Source of the DNA: Gibbula magus
Taxonomy: Eukaryota; Mollusca; Gastropoda; Trochida; Trochidae
DNA length: 64,000 bases
Reading direction: 5' to 3'
Assembly: GCA_936450465.1 (NCBI GenBank)
Contig: OW388301.1
Location: 18,643,523 to 18,707,522 of the forward strand
The notes below the pieces were generated by a model. It worked only from the letters and a program-made list of their open reading frames with translations. It had not been told where the DNA came from and did no database searches. The first letter of the stretch is position 1, and every line of letters starts with the position of its first letter. Positions 1 to 10,047 of this stretch are shown here, one piece after another. The position numbers and the translations under genes were made by a program.

Positions 1-1386
1 ATATACATTCAAGACTTTTCTATCAATGCATGAATACTTATCATGAATGGTAGGAGCGATCAACATCTTATTTCTCAATGTTGTGGTGTTATTTATAATA
101 ATAAAAAATAGTATTTATTATTGATTAACATTTTCTAAGTATGCCAGAGATGATGACATTTTAAATATATTTTTCAGTGCAGGTTTAAAATGCATCAATC
201 CATGAACTCTTTGTCGACTATTGCATCACTTTTCGTTTTCTATCCTCAAATGCATATGCTGTACTTACTTTATTGTTTTATGCTCCAAATAAAATTCGGT
301 AATGACCCTGATATATTCTTTGAATGACATTTAGAAGTGTCATGCATACGAATAGAGAGATGTTTTGGAAAGCAACTTCTTTAATGTGAATGAGGACGGA
401 GTAAGCATATTGTCTGAAGCGTTATGTATTTTCACATTAAAGAAGCTTTAACCCAGAAAATCTTCCTGATATAGCAATCTGACTTTGATGTTTTTGGTCA
501 CAACGAGATTAACTTACGTCCCAGACGCATTTTACCATGCTATATATGTATTCGGCTCAGTCTGTAGATGGTGTGATAGTATGTGGTCCCATGCTAAGCA
601 TATTTCACAAACGATGGAACTATTTTGAATGAACAGTTAAGCGGTTGGGTGATCTGAGAGTTCCAAGGGTGATTCTCTGCCAGACATTGAAACACAGATT
701 TAGAGACCTGTGGCGTATTTCTTTTCTGTTTGAAATGTTGGGACTCGATATTTTCATCAAACAAGCTTATTGATCTATATCACCACAATCTGTTTAATGC
801 TTCTATTTGTTTTCAGTGAGTGTTCATTTGGTCATTTATTTAGAGTTGTGAAAATCACTGTAAAACTTGAATATCTGGAATTCTTGCATTGATTGAAATA
901 ATAGAAGTGTAAAGTGTTGTAACTGTAACAGTAACAGTAACAGTATTGACATTTATTGAAAATGTTGTAATTGGTCCTCAGAATATCACTGCACTGTTTG
1001 CAACTATATTAGGCATTAAACACTTCCTCAAACTTTCATATTCATATACTCCTGTCCATTTAGCATGGAAACATAACAATAGTGGTAACAGTTTTGACAT
1101 TGGTCCGTCAGGACTGTTACAATTGTGAAAAAATGGTAACAGACTCATTAAACATTTCAAATGATTTCAGAATTTGGAAAAGCTATTTGAGATAGTACCG
1201 TGTGCAATATGCCACCTGAACAAACCAATTGTTTTAAGTATATTATCATGAAAAAAGGGATAAACACCTGGGTATAATTATGAAAATAATTGATAACTGT
1301 TACCACAAATATTTTAGCATACCATATATATAAGCATTGCTCTACAAAACTGTATTACAAATGTAACTTGTTTGAAAGTATTTGAA
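1..1386. other. AT-rich intergenic DNA, no gene seen
   Basis: No open frame with splice signals or family resemblance is visible here. A short hexamer run of GTAACA type lies at about 919-946. The 60-codon frames around 946-1160 overlap on both strands and look like chance. Confidence 0.5.
919..946. repeat. GTAACA microsatellite
   Basis: Short tandem run of AACAGT/GTAACA hexamers, about four imperfect units. A chance 60-codon frame begins at its right edge. Confidence 0.6.
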
Positions 1387-1390
1387 TTAA

Positions 1391-1879
1391 AAGTACATCC
1401 ATTGTGTTGTTGGTGGTCAAATATAGCAAACGTTAAAAATGGTCTTATTTTATCGAGAAGTACAAACTGTTACCGAAAACTACCATTTTGATGATACTCG
1501 ACTTAGTATATTGACGATATGAAGGTAAAAGTGTCGATTTCTGATCGAAAACCGGACAATGCACCGCGTGTGGCGTGCGCCAATGAGCCAAACGTAATTT
1601 TGGAATATTATTTAAACCAGACAAGATAACAAATTAGGGTTGATAATGTTCAATAGGTCATATAACTACTGTGCATATAAATAGGACGTGCACTTTCGGT
1701 TTCTGCACATGCATAATGCGTTACTCAATTTTAATTGGAAACTAGTAATTATGATATATCTGGCGATTGGGGATGAATATGCAAGCTGAGTGAATTTTTT
1801 TTTATTGTAAACAGCACATGTGGTGTGTTGGAACGTATTAAAGCCAAATAAAACTTTATAAAACACAATGGATGCACCT
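1391..1879. mobile_element. TTAA-flanked MITE, family A copy 1 (piggyBac-like target site)
   Basis: A 489-bp element bounded by TTAA at 1387-1390 and 1880-1883. The ends are inverted repeats sharing the core CATCCATTGTGTT, about 19 bp with two mismatches. The interior resembles 4406-4905 along its length, including the TTTCTGATCGAAAACCGGAC block. There is no transposase, so it is non-autonomous. A TTAA target with short inverted ends is the hallmark of piggyBac-type transposition, and the family name is inferred from that. The 74-codon minus-strand frame inside (1666-1890) runs across the element end and is not a gene. Confidence 0.8.
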
Positions 1880-1946
1880 TTAACCACCATGAATTATGTT
1901 ATATGACATACAGGTTACATATCAATAAGGTGTGTATGTATCTTAA

Positions 1947-2301
1947 AGGCGCTGTAGCACGTTTTTTCGCTGAAATAAGTCGATGAAATGAATTTGAAAA
2001 ATAATGTCAACAATAGTAAAACACCCTTCTCTCTTCGGAAAATCAAGTTACAAATGAGTGTATATGGTTCCCTAAAGCCATGGGAATTTTTTTTTGTCAT
2101 TCGAAATAATAAAATGTGTTCACAATAAAATGGCCGCCATGCAATTTTGGCTTTATACGCAACACCGTTATTACCACTACGGATAATTGGTTTGTGTAAT
2201 AAGATGTTTTACCCTCTGAAGTAAATATAAATGACATAAACTATCATTATAAATGAGAAATTTGAAAAAATAAAATTTGCAAAAAACGTGCTACAGCGCC
2301 T
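1947..2301. mobile_element. TTAA-flanked MITE, family B copy 1
   Basis: A 355-bp element flanked by TTAA at 1943-1946 and 2302-2305. The terminal inverted repeats are perfect over about 21 bp, starting AGGCGCTGTAGCACG. The middle block with ATGGCCGCCATGCAATTTT recurs in reverse orientation at 26944-27296 and 44751-45108. It has no coding capacity; the 61-codon frame at 1915-2100 crosses its boundary. Confidence 0.85.
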
Positions 2302-2305
2302 TTAA

Positions 2306-4401
2306 ATGACACTTATACTTTCACCAAATGCCTTATAGACAAACGTGAGTCATACAAAAGTATGACATACTACAGAGACTGTCAAACCAGGCGCTAAGTA
2401 GAATTAACCCTATCACGGTTGTTGCCTGTGTTTAATCTGATGTTGTCAATTCCCTCAAACCAAATTTAGAAGAATATGTTGGATTCTAGTATGCTATTTC
2501 TCAGGTCCATGTATTCTCGGTGAAAACTCCGACCAGACAAGCCGATGCGAGTTATTATGTCACTTGTGACGACGAAGCTGTCAGTGTTAAAACATAAACT
2601 GACCGTTAGCCATCGCCATGGCTGTCATCATCGATTCAGTTTCACATCGTTATTTTTTAACTTGTGCATCCTCAAAAGTCATACACGCATGGTTTTAATT
2701 TTGTGAGAAAGTATATGTCCAATATATCTGTGATCCTGAACACAGAGCGCAATTCTAAAACGAGCCTCAATGAATGAATATCATATATCTTTCTTTACAT
2801 CTTTGATGGAATCGATTGATGAAGGACTTGTCCAAGGATTGAACACAAATAACAATGCCTCCACTCTACTGCGTGCCTCAGATTCATAATTGTGCCCATA
2901 TCTCATAACAATGTCAATGGTGATTTTGCTTATATGAGATCTGAAGATTACAAGGCAGTATTCAAAGTATTCAGTATGCTTGTTTTCAAAACAGGATGTT
3001 GACCGTGAAATATGTCAGTCATCACAACATGGCGGCATGAATCTGCGCCTAGTATATCTTAGCCATATTATCAACAGTCAGAGTTAATGGTTAAATACAC
3101 CTACATTAAAGCAACATACTTTAGGGAACCATTGGGTCACTTGAGACCGATGATCGGTTCTCCAACAATCCTCACACGTGCCAGGGTCAAATACATGTGT
3201 GTTATCTCAATTACACGCTAGCAAGAATTCATAGACCACGGTGTCGATCCATTCAGATATGGAAATAATGAAAATTAATAAGGGAAATGAATAATATTTA
3301 CCTTATGCTTTGACCAAGCTAATGACTTTTGATAATAGAAATGAACGTGTAATAGTTCGTGTACATTATCTAATGATATGCAATGCGACACGTTTTCATT
3401 AACTTAACATATTTGCAGAAGAACTGTGTGAAACTATCTGACAATATGTGATAAAATTACAATCTAGTGTGTTAGAAACATGTGTACTACATAAATAAAA
3501 CAAGGTCCTTAATGAAACATTAATATTACGAAATCTATGTATTAGTTTAAGAAATGTTAATAATACATAACCGTTCAATGAAAACAATGACAATATTTGT
3601 TACAATGTTACACTTATTATTTTAGTAATGTTTGTTTGTATATGATGGTAACAATGTGTGAGGCGCTGACTATTGGACCTATAGCACACAGGAAATAGGT
3701 TGGCTGAGTCTAATCCTGAGTTATAGTTGCTAGATATTCCTTCATTAACTGCCTATTGAAAAGTGCGAACACCAGGAAACGGAATGAGAGCGGTGCCAGA
3801 CTTCAAGTAGTCTTTATTAAGGAACTCAATCTGCACAGAACCACCGTCTGTACATATACGTGCATTTGATTACACGCATATACATACATAGGTAAATACA
3901 CTATATGTATATTCAGATATGCCGAGTTGTATATTCAAACAAAACAACTCAATAAAAGGTTTATATATTTTGTTCACGTAAAGTATAATTGTCCAATTTA
4001 AGAAGAAGACAATGGATATTGAATTAATTGAAATATGTAACACATGTAGACATTTGTAAATATTTATTGCACCGAAATATTAAGACAAATTCCAATGTTA
4101 AATTGTTACACTTCGGTTATTTATTTCAGGATGTCACTCAAATGAATAGTGTGAATATATTCGTATAATCAAAGCATAACAGACATAAGCGAATATCATA
4201 AGGAAGTGATTTATGAATTGTAAGTTGAATTGGTTGCATATGAACCCGTCGTTCTGAAATAATAACACGTACTTCGTAAGATCTACTGAATTAAGAGAAT
4301 ACTTTATACTGTACAACCGTGTTACGTGCTCTTTGGCCATGGTAAGCATTATCTTCAATAATCGCCACTTGGAACTATAAATTAAGCGTCACCTGCTTTA
4401 G
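2306..4401. other. Intergenic DNA, no supported feature
   Basis: About 2.1 kb with no recognisable gene, RNA or element termini. The frames at 3399-3593 and 4134-4358 lack splice context and family resemblance. Confidence 0.45.
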
Positions 4402-4405
4402 TTAA

Positions 4406-4905
4406 AGGTACATCCATTGTGTTGTTGGGGGTCACATATTCCAAACGTTATAAATGTTGTTACCTGATCAAGACGTACTGACTGTTACCGAAATCAACCA
4501 GTTTGATGATAGTAGACTTGGTATATTGAGAAGATTATTAAGAAGGTAAAAGTAGGGATTTCTGATCGAAAACCGGACAATGCATTGTGATTGACGCGCG
4601 CCAATGAGTCAAATGTAATTTTGGAATCTTATTCATTACAGACAAAATGAGATTTTGAGTTGGTACTGTGTGATAGGTCATATAACTCATGTGCATGTAA
4701 TTCGGACGTGCATTTCGGTTTCTGTACAAGCATATGCAAATTGATTTTACTCACTTTTAATTGGAAAGTAGTAATTATGATACATTTGGTGATTGGGGAT
4801 GAATTTGCAAGCTGAGTTAATTTATTTGCACTGTAAACAGCACATATGGTGAGTCGGGACGTATTAAAGACTAATGCAATTTTAAGAAACACAATGGATG
4901 CACCT
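4406..4905. mobile_element. TTAA-flanked MITE, family A copy 2
   Basis: A 500-bp relative of 1391-1879, flanked by TTAA at 4402-4405 and 4906-4909. The inverted ends start AGGTACATCCATTGTGTT on the left and AGGTGCATCCATTGTGTT on the right, 17 of 18 matching. The 125-codon minus frame at 4629-5006 lies mostly inside the element and runs past its right end, so it is not a gene. Confidence 0.85.
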
Positions 4906-5256
4906 TTAATTAGTATATGTCCTGGCCAAGGCGTTGAAAAAACTAACTTACATGGATAGACGCAGTTATGACTGCTCGTGAACGTCCGGCTTGTTCCGTG
5001 AGACAACTTTAAAACATTAGCTCTTGCAATTTAAGAAATATTTTTTTCAGGTGGCGACAGTAATGTGTGATATTTTAAACGTAGGATTTCATTTTGATTT
5101 GAAATAATGGTAATGTGGATATTCTCCATATGAGAAAGATGGAAACTATTTGGAATGTGTTATAGCGATTGTCTTGTTGAGCTATTGCTGGATAGTTGGG
5201 TTATCACCAAACTGCAATCACACGTTTTGCACAAAACCACTCCCAAACCAATGACG

Positions 5257-5556
5257 TTAAAGATGGACATTCGTATGTGAGAACAGAGTACAGTTTCGGA
5301 ACGTAAGACACCTTCCCTTCTCTATTGAAGTGAAATAAAGTGAAACAAAACGTTCTAGAAACCCCTTTGTGTTTGGGTGGAGATAATAGTTTGTAGTTTG
5401 TATTTCCCAGTCAAAAACAAGTTTTACCGGAGTTTTCAGAGAAACCAATAACGTTTGATGGCGTAGGTTGTAATGTATGCGTTTAATAACTAGATACAGA
5501 TGTCCCAAAATCTCATTCAGATTCTTATAGAATCCTTCGGGTACAAGCATTATCAA
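5257..5556 (-). CDS. Unrecognised open segment, possible relic
   Basis: About 100 codons are open on the minus strand, long for such AT-rich DNA. The frame has no ATG near its start (it opens at TTG and continues upstream) and no clear splice acceptor. The N-terminal part (VPEGFYKNLNEIL) faintly recalls proteins carried by large self-synthesising DNA transposons, but this is recollection and not a demonstrated match. It lies beyond the poly(A) signal of the candidate gene at 5884-7439, so it is probably unrelated to it. It may equally be chance. Confidence 0.15.
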   Translation of the reverse strand: MIMLVPEGFYKNLNEILGHLYLVIKRIHYNLRHQTLLVSLKTPVKLVFDWEIQTTNYYLHPNTKGFLERFVSLYFTSIEKGRCLTFRNCTLFSHTNVHL

Positions 5557-5766
5557 TTTATTTCGGTGATAATAGCATCATAGAATAGATCAAGATGAAA
5601 CAAATATATCCTGGGAACATAAACAGGCAAAATGACTGCCATATCATCTCAATCTATTGCTTCTCAATATGATCAAAGACCGAAACCGCACCATCGCCTG
5701 AACTAATCTCCAAGAAGCCCAATTGACAAATACGTCTGATATTGATTTGGTCAGGTTATAGGCATA

Positions 5767-5772
5767 TTTATT
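5767..5772 (-). promoter_or_regulatory. AATAAA polyadenylation signal (candidate)
   Basis: AATAAA on the minus strand, about 112 nt downstream of the stop codon of the candidate terminal exon at 5884-6142. The spacing suits a short 3' UTR. The hexamer is common in AT-rich DNA, so it counts only together with the exon. Confidence 0.35.
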
Positions 5773-5883
5773 GGCATCAGCGTTGATTATACTTATACAT
5801 GTGTGGCCTATTCAGCGTTTGTGTAATTTTTGAATGACTTATGCTAACTGGTTTGTTTGATAACTCATTGCATTGCTATTGGC

Positions 5884-6142
5884 TCATGCTGTTTTTATTG
5901 ATTGGACCTGCTGACGGCTTTTGCTTGTGACATATAATGATTTCAAATGATATTTTGTTCCAAGGATGCGATGGTGTCCCAACATTCGAATAACGATTCC
6001 GATAATGTTCCATTTATCTTCATCATATCTTTCCTCATTTTCGGACAGTTGAAATATACAGTTGTAGCGTTCTAATTTCCACTTCAAAATCACAAATGTC
6101 AATTCCTCAAGGTTCATTCTCTGAATATCTGATGAAGATTGC
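5884..6142 (-). CDS. Candidate terminal coding exon of an unrecognised gene
   Basis: On the minus strand a run of T residues followed by CAG forms a strong splice acceptor (AG at 6144-6143). The exon starts at 6142 and stays open for one base plus 85 codons to a TGA at 5886-5884. The peptide is charged and protein-like, for example MNLEELTFVILKWKLERYN in its first third, but I recognise no domain. An AATAAA lies 112 nt downstream. The acceptor requires a phase-2 donor, whereas the candidate upstream exon at 7119-7439 ends in phase 0. A missing small exon, a different donor, or a false model are all possible. The TA MITE at 6202-6698 would sit in the intron just upstream. Confidence 0.35.
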
Positions 6143-6201
6143 CTGAAAAAAAAAACAGAAAATAGTTTCAGTCCACATAAAACGTTTTACTTTTTATTTT
6201 A

Positions 6202-6698
6202 TACTCATGGTAAAAATGGTTGACACCCCTAAACAGAAAACGGAGTTTAGCAAATTAAATTCATGGACAATTAATATTGTTCGATATTATGGTATTTTTG
6301 AAATTAATTGACACAAACACATGATACTTGCCATGTATGTATTGTGTGCGAATAAGACTCTATGAAATATTTTTTATATATTAGGGTTCAGTAGAATTTT
6401 TTTTTTAAATGCAACTGAGAACAGTCCCACACTATTAGACTATACCAATGTTAAGATCCCAAGACTCAATGAATGGACTCTTTTGAATATTTTTCATTTT
6501 TCTTATATTCCTCTTTCTTTGGTATTTTAAAGTACAAGTAGTGAAATAGCAAATGCTCAAGGACACTATTCATAAACAAAAAGATCCAGTAGTAACATGT
6601 TTTACAAAAAACATTATCTAACTTGAAACGTTATTTTGTTTATATAACAATTCATTCCTATAACCATCATGGGGTGTCAACCATTATTACCATGAGTA
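6202..6698. mobile_element. TA-flanked MITE (Tc1/mariner-like target), copy 1
   Basis: A 497-bp element starting TACTCATGGTAA and ending in its reverse complement. The terminal inverted repeats run about 28 bp with one mismatch. It is flanked by TA at 6200-6201 and 6699-6700. A second copy at 46716-47242 interrupts array unit 2. There is no transposase frame. Confidence 0.85.
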
Positions 6699-6761
6699 TA
6701 TTTAGATTTCATTGGCTAGAAAAAGAACACAAGAATAGTTTTTATATGACGATGAAACTAT

Positions 6762-6925
6762 TTTTGTCGTTTAATACCTTTCTTCATCAGCATTCAGATC
6801 TTCTACTCGTATCGTATGAAATCCATACATAGTGTTATTTAGGATAACAAGTTCTATGGATTGTGAACTTCTTTCTTGATATGAGTGCGACGTTTCGATG
6901 CAGATACTAGCAGCGTTATCAAGCA
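6762..6925 (-). mobile_element. Penelope-like element 3'-tail remnants (weak)
   Basis: Read on the minus strand, two short stretches have the form CTGATGA...AAAC or TTGATAA...CGAAACGTCG. That form is common in the 3' tails of Penelope-like retroelements, where hammerhead-type cores occur. The first lacks the conserved G of the GAAA box and the second has two changes in the CTGATGA box, so both look decayed. No endonuclease or RT remnant was found next to them. Confidence 0.3.
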
Positions 6926-7118
6926 AGTATTATTTAACAATTGGTATTCGTCAAGACACAATTATTAATAATTAAATACTAAATAATATTAATATATATA
7001 TACTGAGCAGCAAAAGAAAAGCGAGTTTTAATGATGATAGTTTCTGTTAGCATATCAGCCCATAGTCAGTGTCAGAGAAAATGTTGAGCTATTATGACTG
7101 TAGAGTACAGATGCTTAC

Positions 7119-7439
7119 CATTGAAAAGTCAAATGATGTCAGTTTGCGAAAATGCATACTACATGTAATGGTAACATGATCTGCATGAGCCTGTTGCAAT
7201 TCCTCGTGCCGTAATCCGAGACCTGCTCTGTGAAAAGGGCTCCAAATTGTGACTCGGGCCTCAATGTTTAAGAAGTTAATACTTGGCAAAAGAAACGTTA
7301 AATTTTCGGAAACTGGGATAATAGCCGATTGCATGCTGAACAGTTTGCAGGGACTGTAAATGTGCTCGTGGAACACCTTAGTACCGACAAACAATGCAAT
7401 ACCTTGAAGTTCTACCAAAATGAGACCCATAGAACCATT
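7119..7439 (-). CDS. Candidate internal coding exon, 107 codons, unrecognised
   Basis: On the minus strand the segment is bounded by a fair acceptor (TTTGAATTTCATTCAG, AG at 7441-7440) and a consensus donor (ATG then GTAAGC, GT at 7118-7117). It is 321 nt, exactly 107 codons, open throughout in phase 0, and less AT-rich than its surroundings. The translation (for example FVGTKVFHEHIYSPCKLFS near its start) shows no domain I recognise. A 78-codon frame on the opposite strand (7329-7565) overlaps it, so one of the two is a shadow; splice signals favour the minus strand. The next candidate exon downstream is 6142-5884, but the phases do not join directly. Confidence 0.35.
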
Positions 7440-7941
7440 CTGAATGAAATTCAAAATGACGTCGATTCAACATCAACAGAGACAGGCGTTTTGCATCAAA
7501 CAACTTCATGGGAGTGTTTGCAAAAAGTTCCAATTGCATTTAAAAGCACATTGGGCCCCTCATAATCTGAACAGGAATGTGGCTGTTTTCCCAGAGAATG
7601 ACTATGGCCCAAGATAATGCTCTATTAACTTTTCATTTTGTCTGCATGCTGTTAAACACGCTATTAACAACAAGTCAACAAAATTTGAATGCTCTGATGT
7701 TACAAAATTGCGTTATCAGTAATTACGAAATTGTAACAGTGCACTTACATATATATATATATTTGTTACCCATAGGGTTGAAAATAACCGAGTTAATATT
7801 ATTGATATGAGCACATGTGCACATATCACGTTTGCCTAGAAACCATTGTTTCACCCCGACTTCCCGCCTGTGACGTCATAAAACTATTGTTCGTGACGTC
7901 ACTGTAGCTTGTCCTCTCAAGAGAAGTTGACCGTTTCCTAT

Positions 7942-8502
7942 TTAATTTGACGTGAAGTATTTTATTGCTTCCAGTCCCAGTTTATGAGGAATATTATAAT
8001 ATAAACTGTTAACATCAAAAGTAACTAAATTTGTATGACCAGGTATAGTTTCAGGTAGACAGTTTAGGAAATCCATTGTATCTCTTGTATAACTTTTTAC
8101 TTTCGTAAGATAAGGTTTTAAAAGAATATCAACGAAGTTACTCAAACGGTGGGTACCACAGCTTGGACCGGCACTGACAGGTCTTAAAGTAAGGTCTTGA
8201 GGATGTTCACACTTGATATAGATTTCTGAAGAGTTTGCACATTTTTTAGTTATATCCTTGCATTTATGAATTTTAGGCAAACCATAAACATTACTTTCCT
8301 TACAAGAAAAATTTGTCAGATAGTCGAATTCCCTGTCGCTCATTTCATCTGTAAAGGTTTTAAGAAATTTACTAAGTCTTTTCAATACATAGATATCCTC
8401 TGTTTCCTCATAACTTTCAGTATCATTCAACATATCTAAGGACATTTTAGCATAATTTTCAACATCCATTATCACAATGGCAAAAAACATTATATATGTC
8501 AT
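7942..8502 (-). pseudogene. Penelope-like reverse transcriptase, N-terminal half fragment
   Basis: About 186 codons are open on the minus strand. In order it shows AIVIMD with a tyrosine nearby (about residues 9-18), YGLPKIHK (about 73-80), LRPVSAG with a following LSNFVD (about 105-125), SYTRDTMDFLNCLP (about 137-150) and LVTFDVNSLYYNIPH (about 158-172). These are the RT1 to A motifs of Penelope-like elements, and the aspartate in TFDV is the first catalytic carboxylate. The frame stops shortly after, so motifs B to E with the second catalytic pair are absent. Upstream of residue 9 the usual DKGG signature is disrupted. It is a truncated, inactive piece. Confidence 0.85.
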
Positions 8503-8520
8503 CGTTTGTCAAGGTTTTTG

Positions 8521-8748
8521 TTTTGTGAATATATAGGACAAACTGAGTCCGGGTACATAAACAACAAATAAAATGTCCAGAGACTCGTTGTATACCACTC
8601 AGTGCGCACTTGGACACCTGTGCAAAAAACAAAAGAATTTAAATCTTAAATATGTCCTTTTTACAAAATGACAACACATGATAGAATGGTGAGACAATTC
8701 AAACAAGACTATTTTATTAAAATATTAAAACCCAAACTTAATGTTTAA
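8521..8748 (+). pseudogene. GIY-YIG endonuclease of a Penelope-like element, frameshifted
   Basis: Successive plus-strand frames give EYIGQT, then LSAHLDTCAKNK, then CPFYKM, then DYFIKILKPKLNV and a stop. This order (YIG, HLDTCA, PFYK, E/DxxFIK..KPxLN) is that of the C-terminal GIY-YIG nuclease of Penelope-like elements. In-frame stops and at least two frame changes show that it is dead. The strand is opposite to the adjoining RT fragment. The plus-strand frame at 8741-8953 is only its tail plus 3' flank. Confidence 0.75.
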
Positions 8749-8884
8749 TCATGTTATTATGTTATACAATATTTACTCTGTTGGGCCTACATGTACAATG
8801 AGTCCACTCTACCGCTTGCTATATTATGACGTCATACCATTGTCACGTCAATATCATTGTGACATTGTAACGTCACAACTGTCA

Positions 8885-8922
8885 TTCTCCCTGATGATAC
8901 CAATGAAACATTTGTTGGAGAA
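8885..8922 (+). ncRNA. Candidate type I hammerhead ribozyme in Penelope 3' region
   Basis: Stem I strand TTCTCC (8885-8890) is followed at once by the core box CTGATGA (8891-8897), a 7-nt stem II position (8898-8904), GAAA (8905-8908) and a minimal stem III (ACA-TT-TGT, 8908-8915). Then come the cleavage-site base T8916 and GGAGAA (8917-8922), which pairs fully with stem I. All core boxes and their spacing fit. Stem II (TACCAAT) does not pair well, so this copy may be weak or dead. Type I hammerheads with very short stem III are known from Penelope-like elements. Confidence 0.6.
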
Positions 8923-8998
8923 AAAAATGGCTCTGTGTTTATTAGACTTTTGAATATGTGTAACTGTATACTTGTCAAACTTTTTTAAATGTTGTCTA

Positions 8999-9004
<6 letters not shown>

Positions 9005-9035
<31 letters not shown>
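9005..9035. repeat. (TA)n microsatellite
   Basis: About fifteen uninterrupted TA dinucleotides. Confidence 0.95.
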
Positions 9036-9039
<4 letters not shown>

Positions 9040-10047
9040 ATTACTCGTCCGTGTAAGATACTGCAGTGTAATAGTTAAACGGCAATATTAAACTAGTGTA
9101 ATACCGCCGCAAGTATGACGTCACAATAGTTTGCGGTTATGACGTCACAATGGGAGTAACCTCATCACAATGGCATCAAACGTTGAATTGTGATGGCTTT
9201 TGATTAGATTCACACCAATTGTATTCATGTCGTAATGTCCTTTTACAAGTACTGGATATAGTCAAAATAATATCTTATATTTGAATTAACATTATGTGTT
9301 TAATTCAAAACGCAGATTGAAATGGAAGAAACTTTAAGTGAAGACTTTGGTTCGTTCGTTGGGCCAATATACTAGACAGTACTGATCTCAACGGCAGTAA
9401 CGTTGTTGAAGTCCCAGAAACTCTTTACTCTGATGTGACGTAGACATCCACAGAAAGGCAAATTTTAAGATTTACTTGTAGCGTAGAAGGGTATTGCAAC
9501 ACTAGCAACTGGCGACAGAACGTCTAGTGGCTTGGCTATCCCAAAAGAAAGATCATAGCCGGCCGCTTTACATGACCCTTGTGTAATACAGGCTATAGTC
9601 CGGTGGCAGGGACCGATAAGTGTGCATTGCAGTATGTGCAAAGTTGTTTTGCTGTTTCTATACCTCTGAGGTGTGCTCTTCAAGAATCTGAATGATGCCA
9701 CTCTGTCATCATTGGGCAATCCGCACAATATGCAAATTAAGGCCGCCATTACTGAAAATCTTGTTTTCGTCAACATCTCAGAAGCTATGCATGATATCAA
9801 ATTAATTTTGGTATCTATCCCCATGTCTAGAGGGGTAATGAATCAGATTAAGCATATATTATTGTTCTGATCTTTACTGAAAAGGTTTTACATACCGCAA
9901 TGCAAGGTTATCCAAAAATCAGGGGTTTGGCAACCGGACCCTGTCTCTCAATATGAGCTCCCACGCATCAGAGGAGCATTCACGAATAACAAATAAATTC
10001 TGTAAGGCTTCTTCCTCCCGATCTGGGCTCCGCTTTCGTGAAAGAAG

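Larger units (their letters stand above)
8827..9147. promoter_or_regulatory. TGACGTCA (CRE-type) palindromes, right cluster
   Basis: Perfect TGACGTCA octamers occur at 8827-8834, 9116-9123 and 9140-9147, with near-matches around 8850-8875. Two more are at 7871-7878 and 7894-7901 at the other edge of the Penelope debris. The octamer is the classic CREB/ATF site. Whether these sites act in the element's terminal repeats is inference. Confidence 0.5.
7868..9150. mobile_element. Degenerate Penelope-like element with inverted halves
   Basis: The region contains a Penelope-type reverse-transcriptase fragment on the minus strand (8502-7942) and, starting a few bases away, a GIY-YIG endonuclease fragment on the plus strand (about 8521-8748) with its 3' region. 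The outer edges, about 7868-7903 and 9112-9152, resemble each other in inverted orientation and carry TGACGTCA palindromes. A 5' inversion during target-primed insertion, as in twin priming of LINEs, would place the RT piece upside-down beside the 3' piece. Exact ends and a target duplication were not resolved. Confidence 0.7.

Noticed and set aside
7329..7565. 78-codon plus-strand frame opposite the candidate minus exon
   Set aside because: It starts at TTG, has a stop just upstream and lacks splice support; treated as the likelier shadow, though it cannot be fully excluded.
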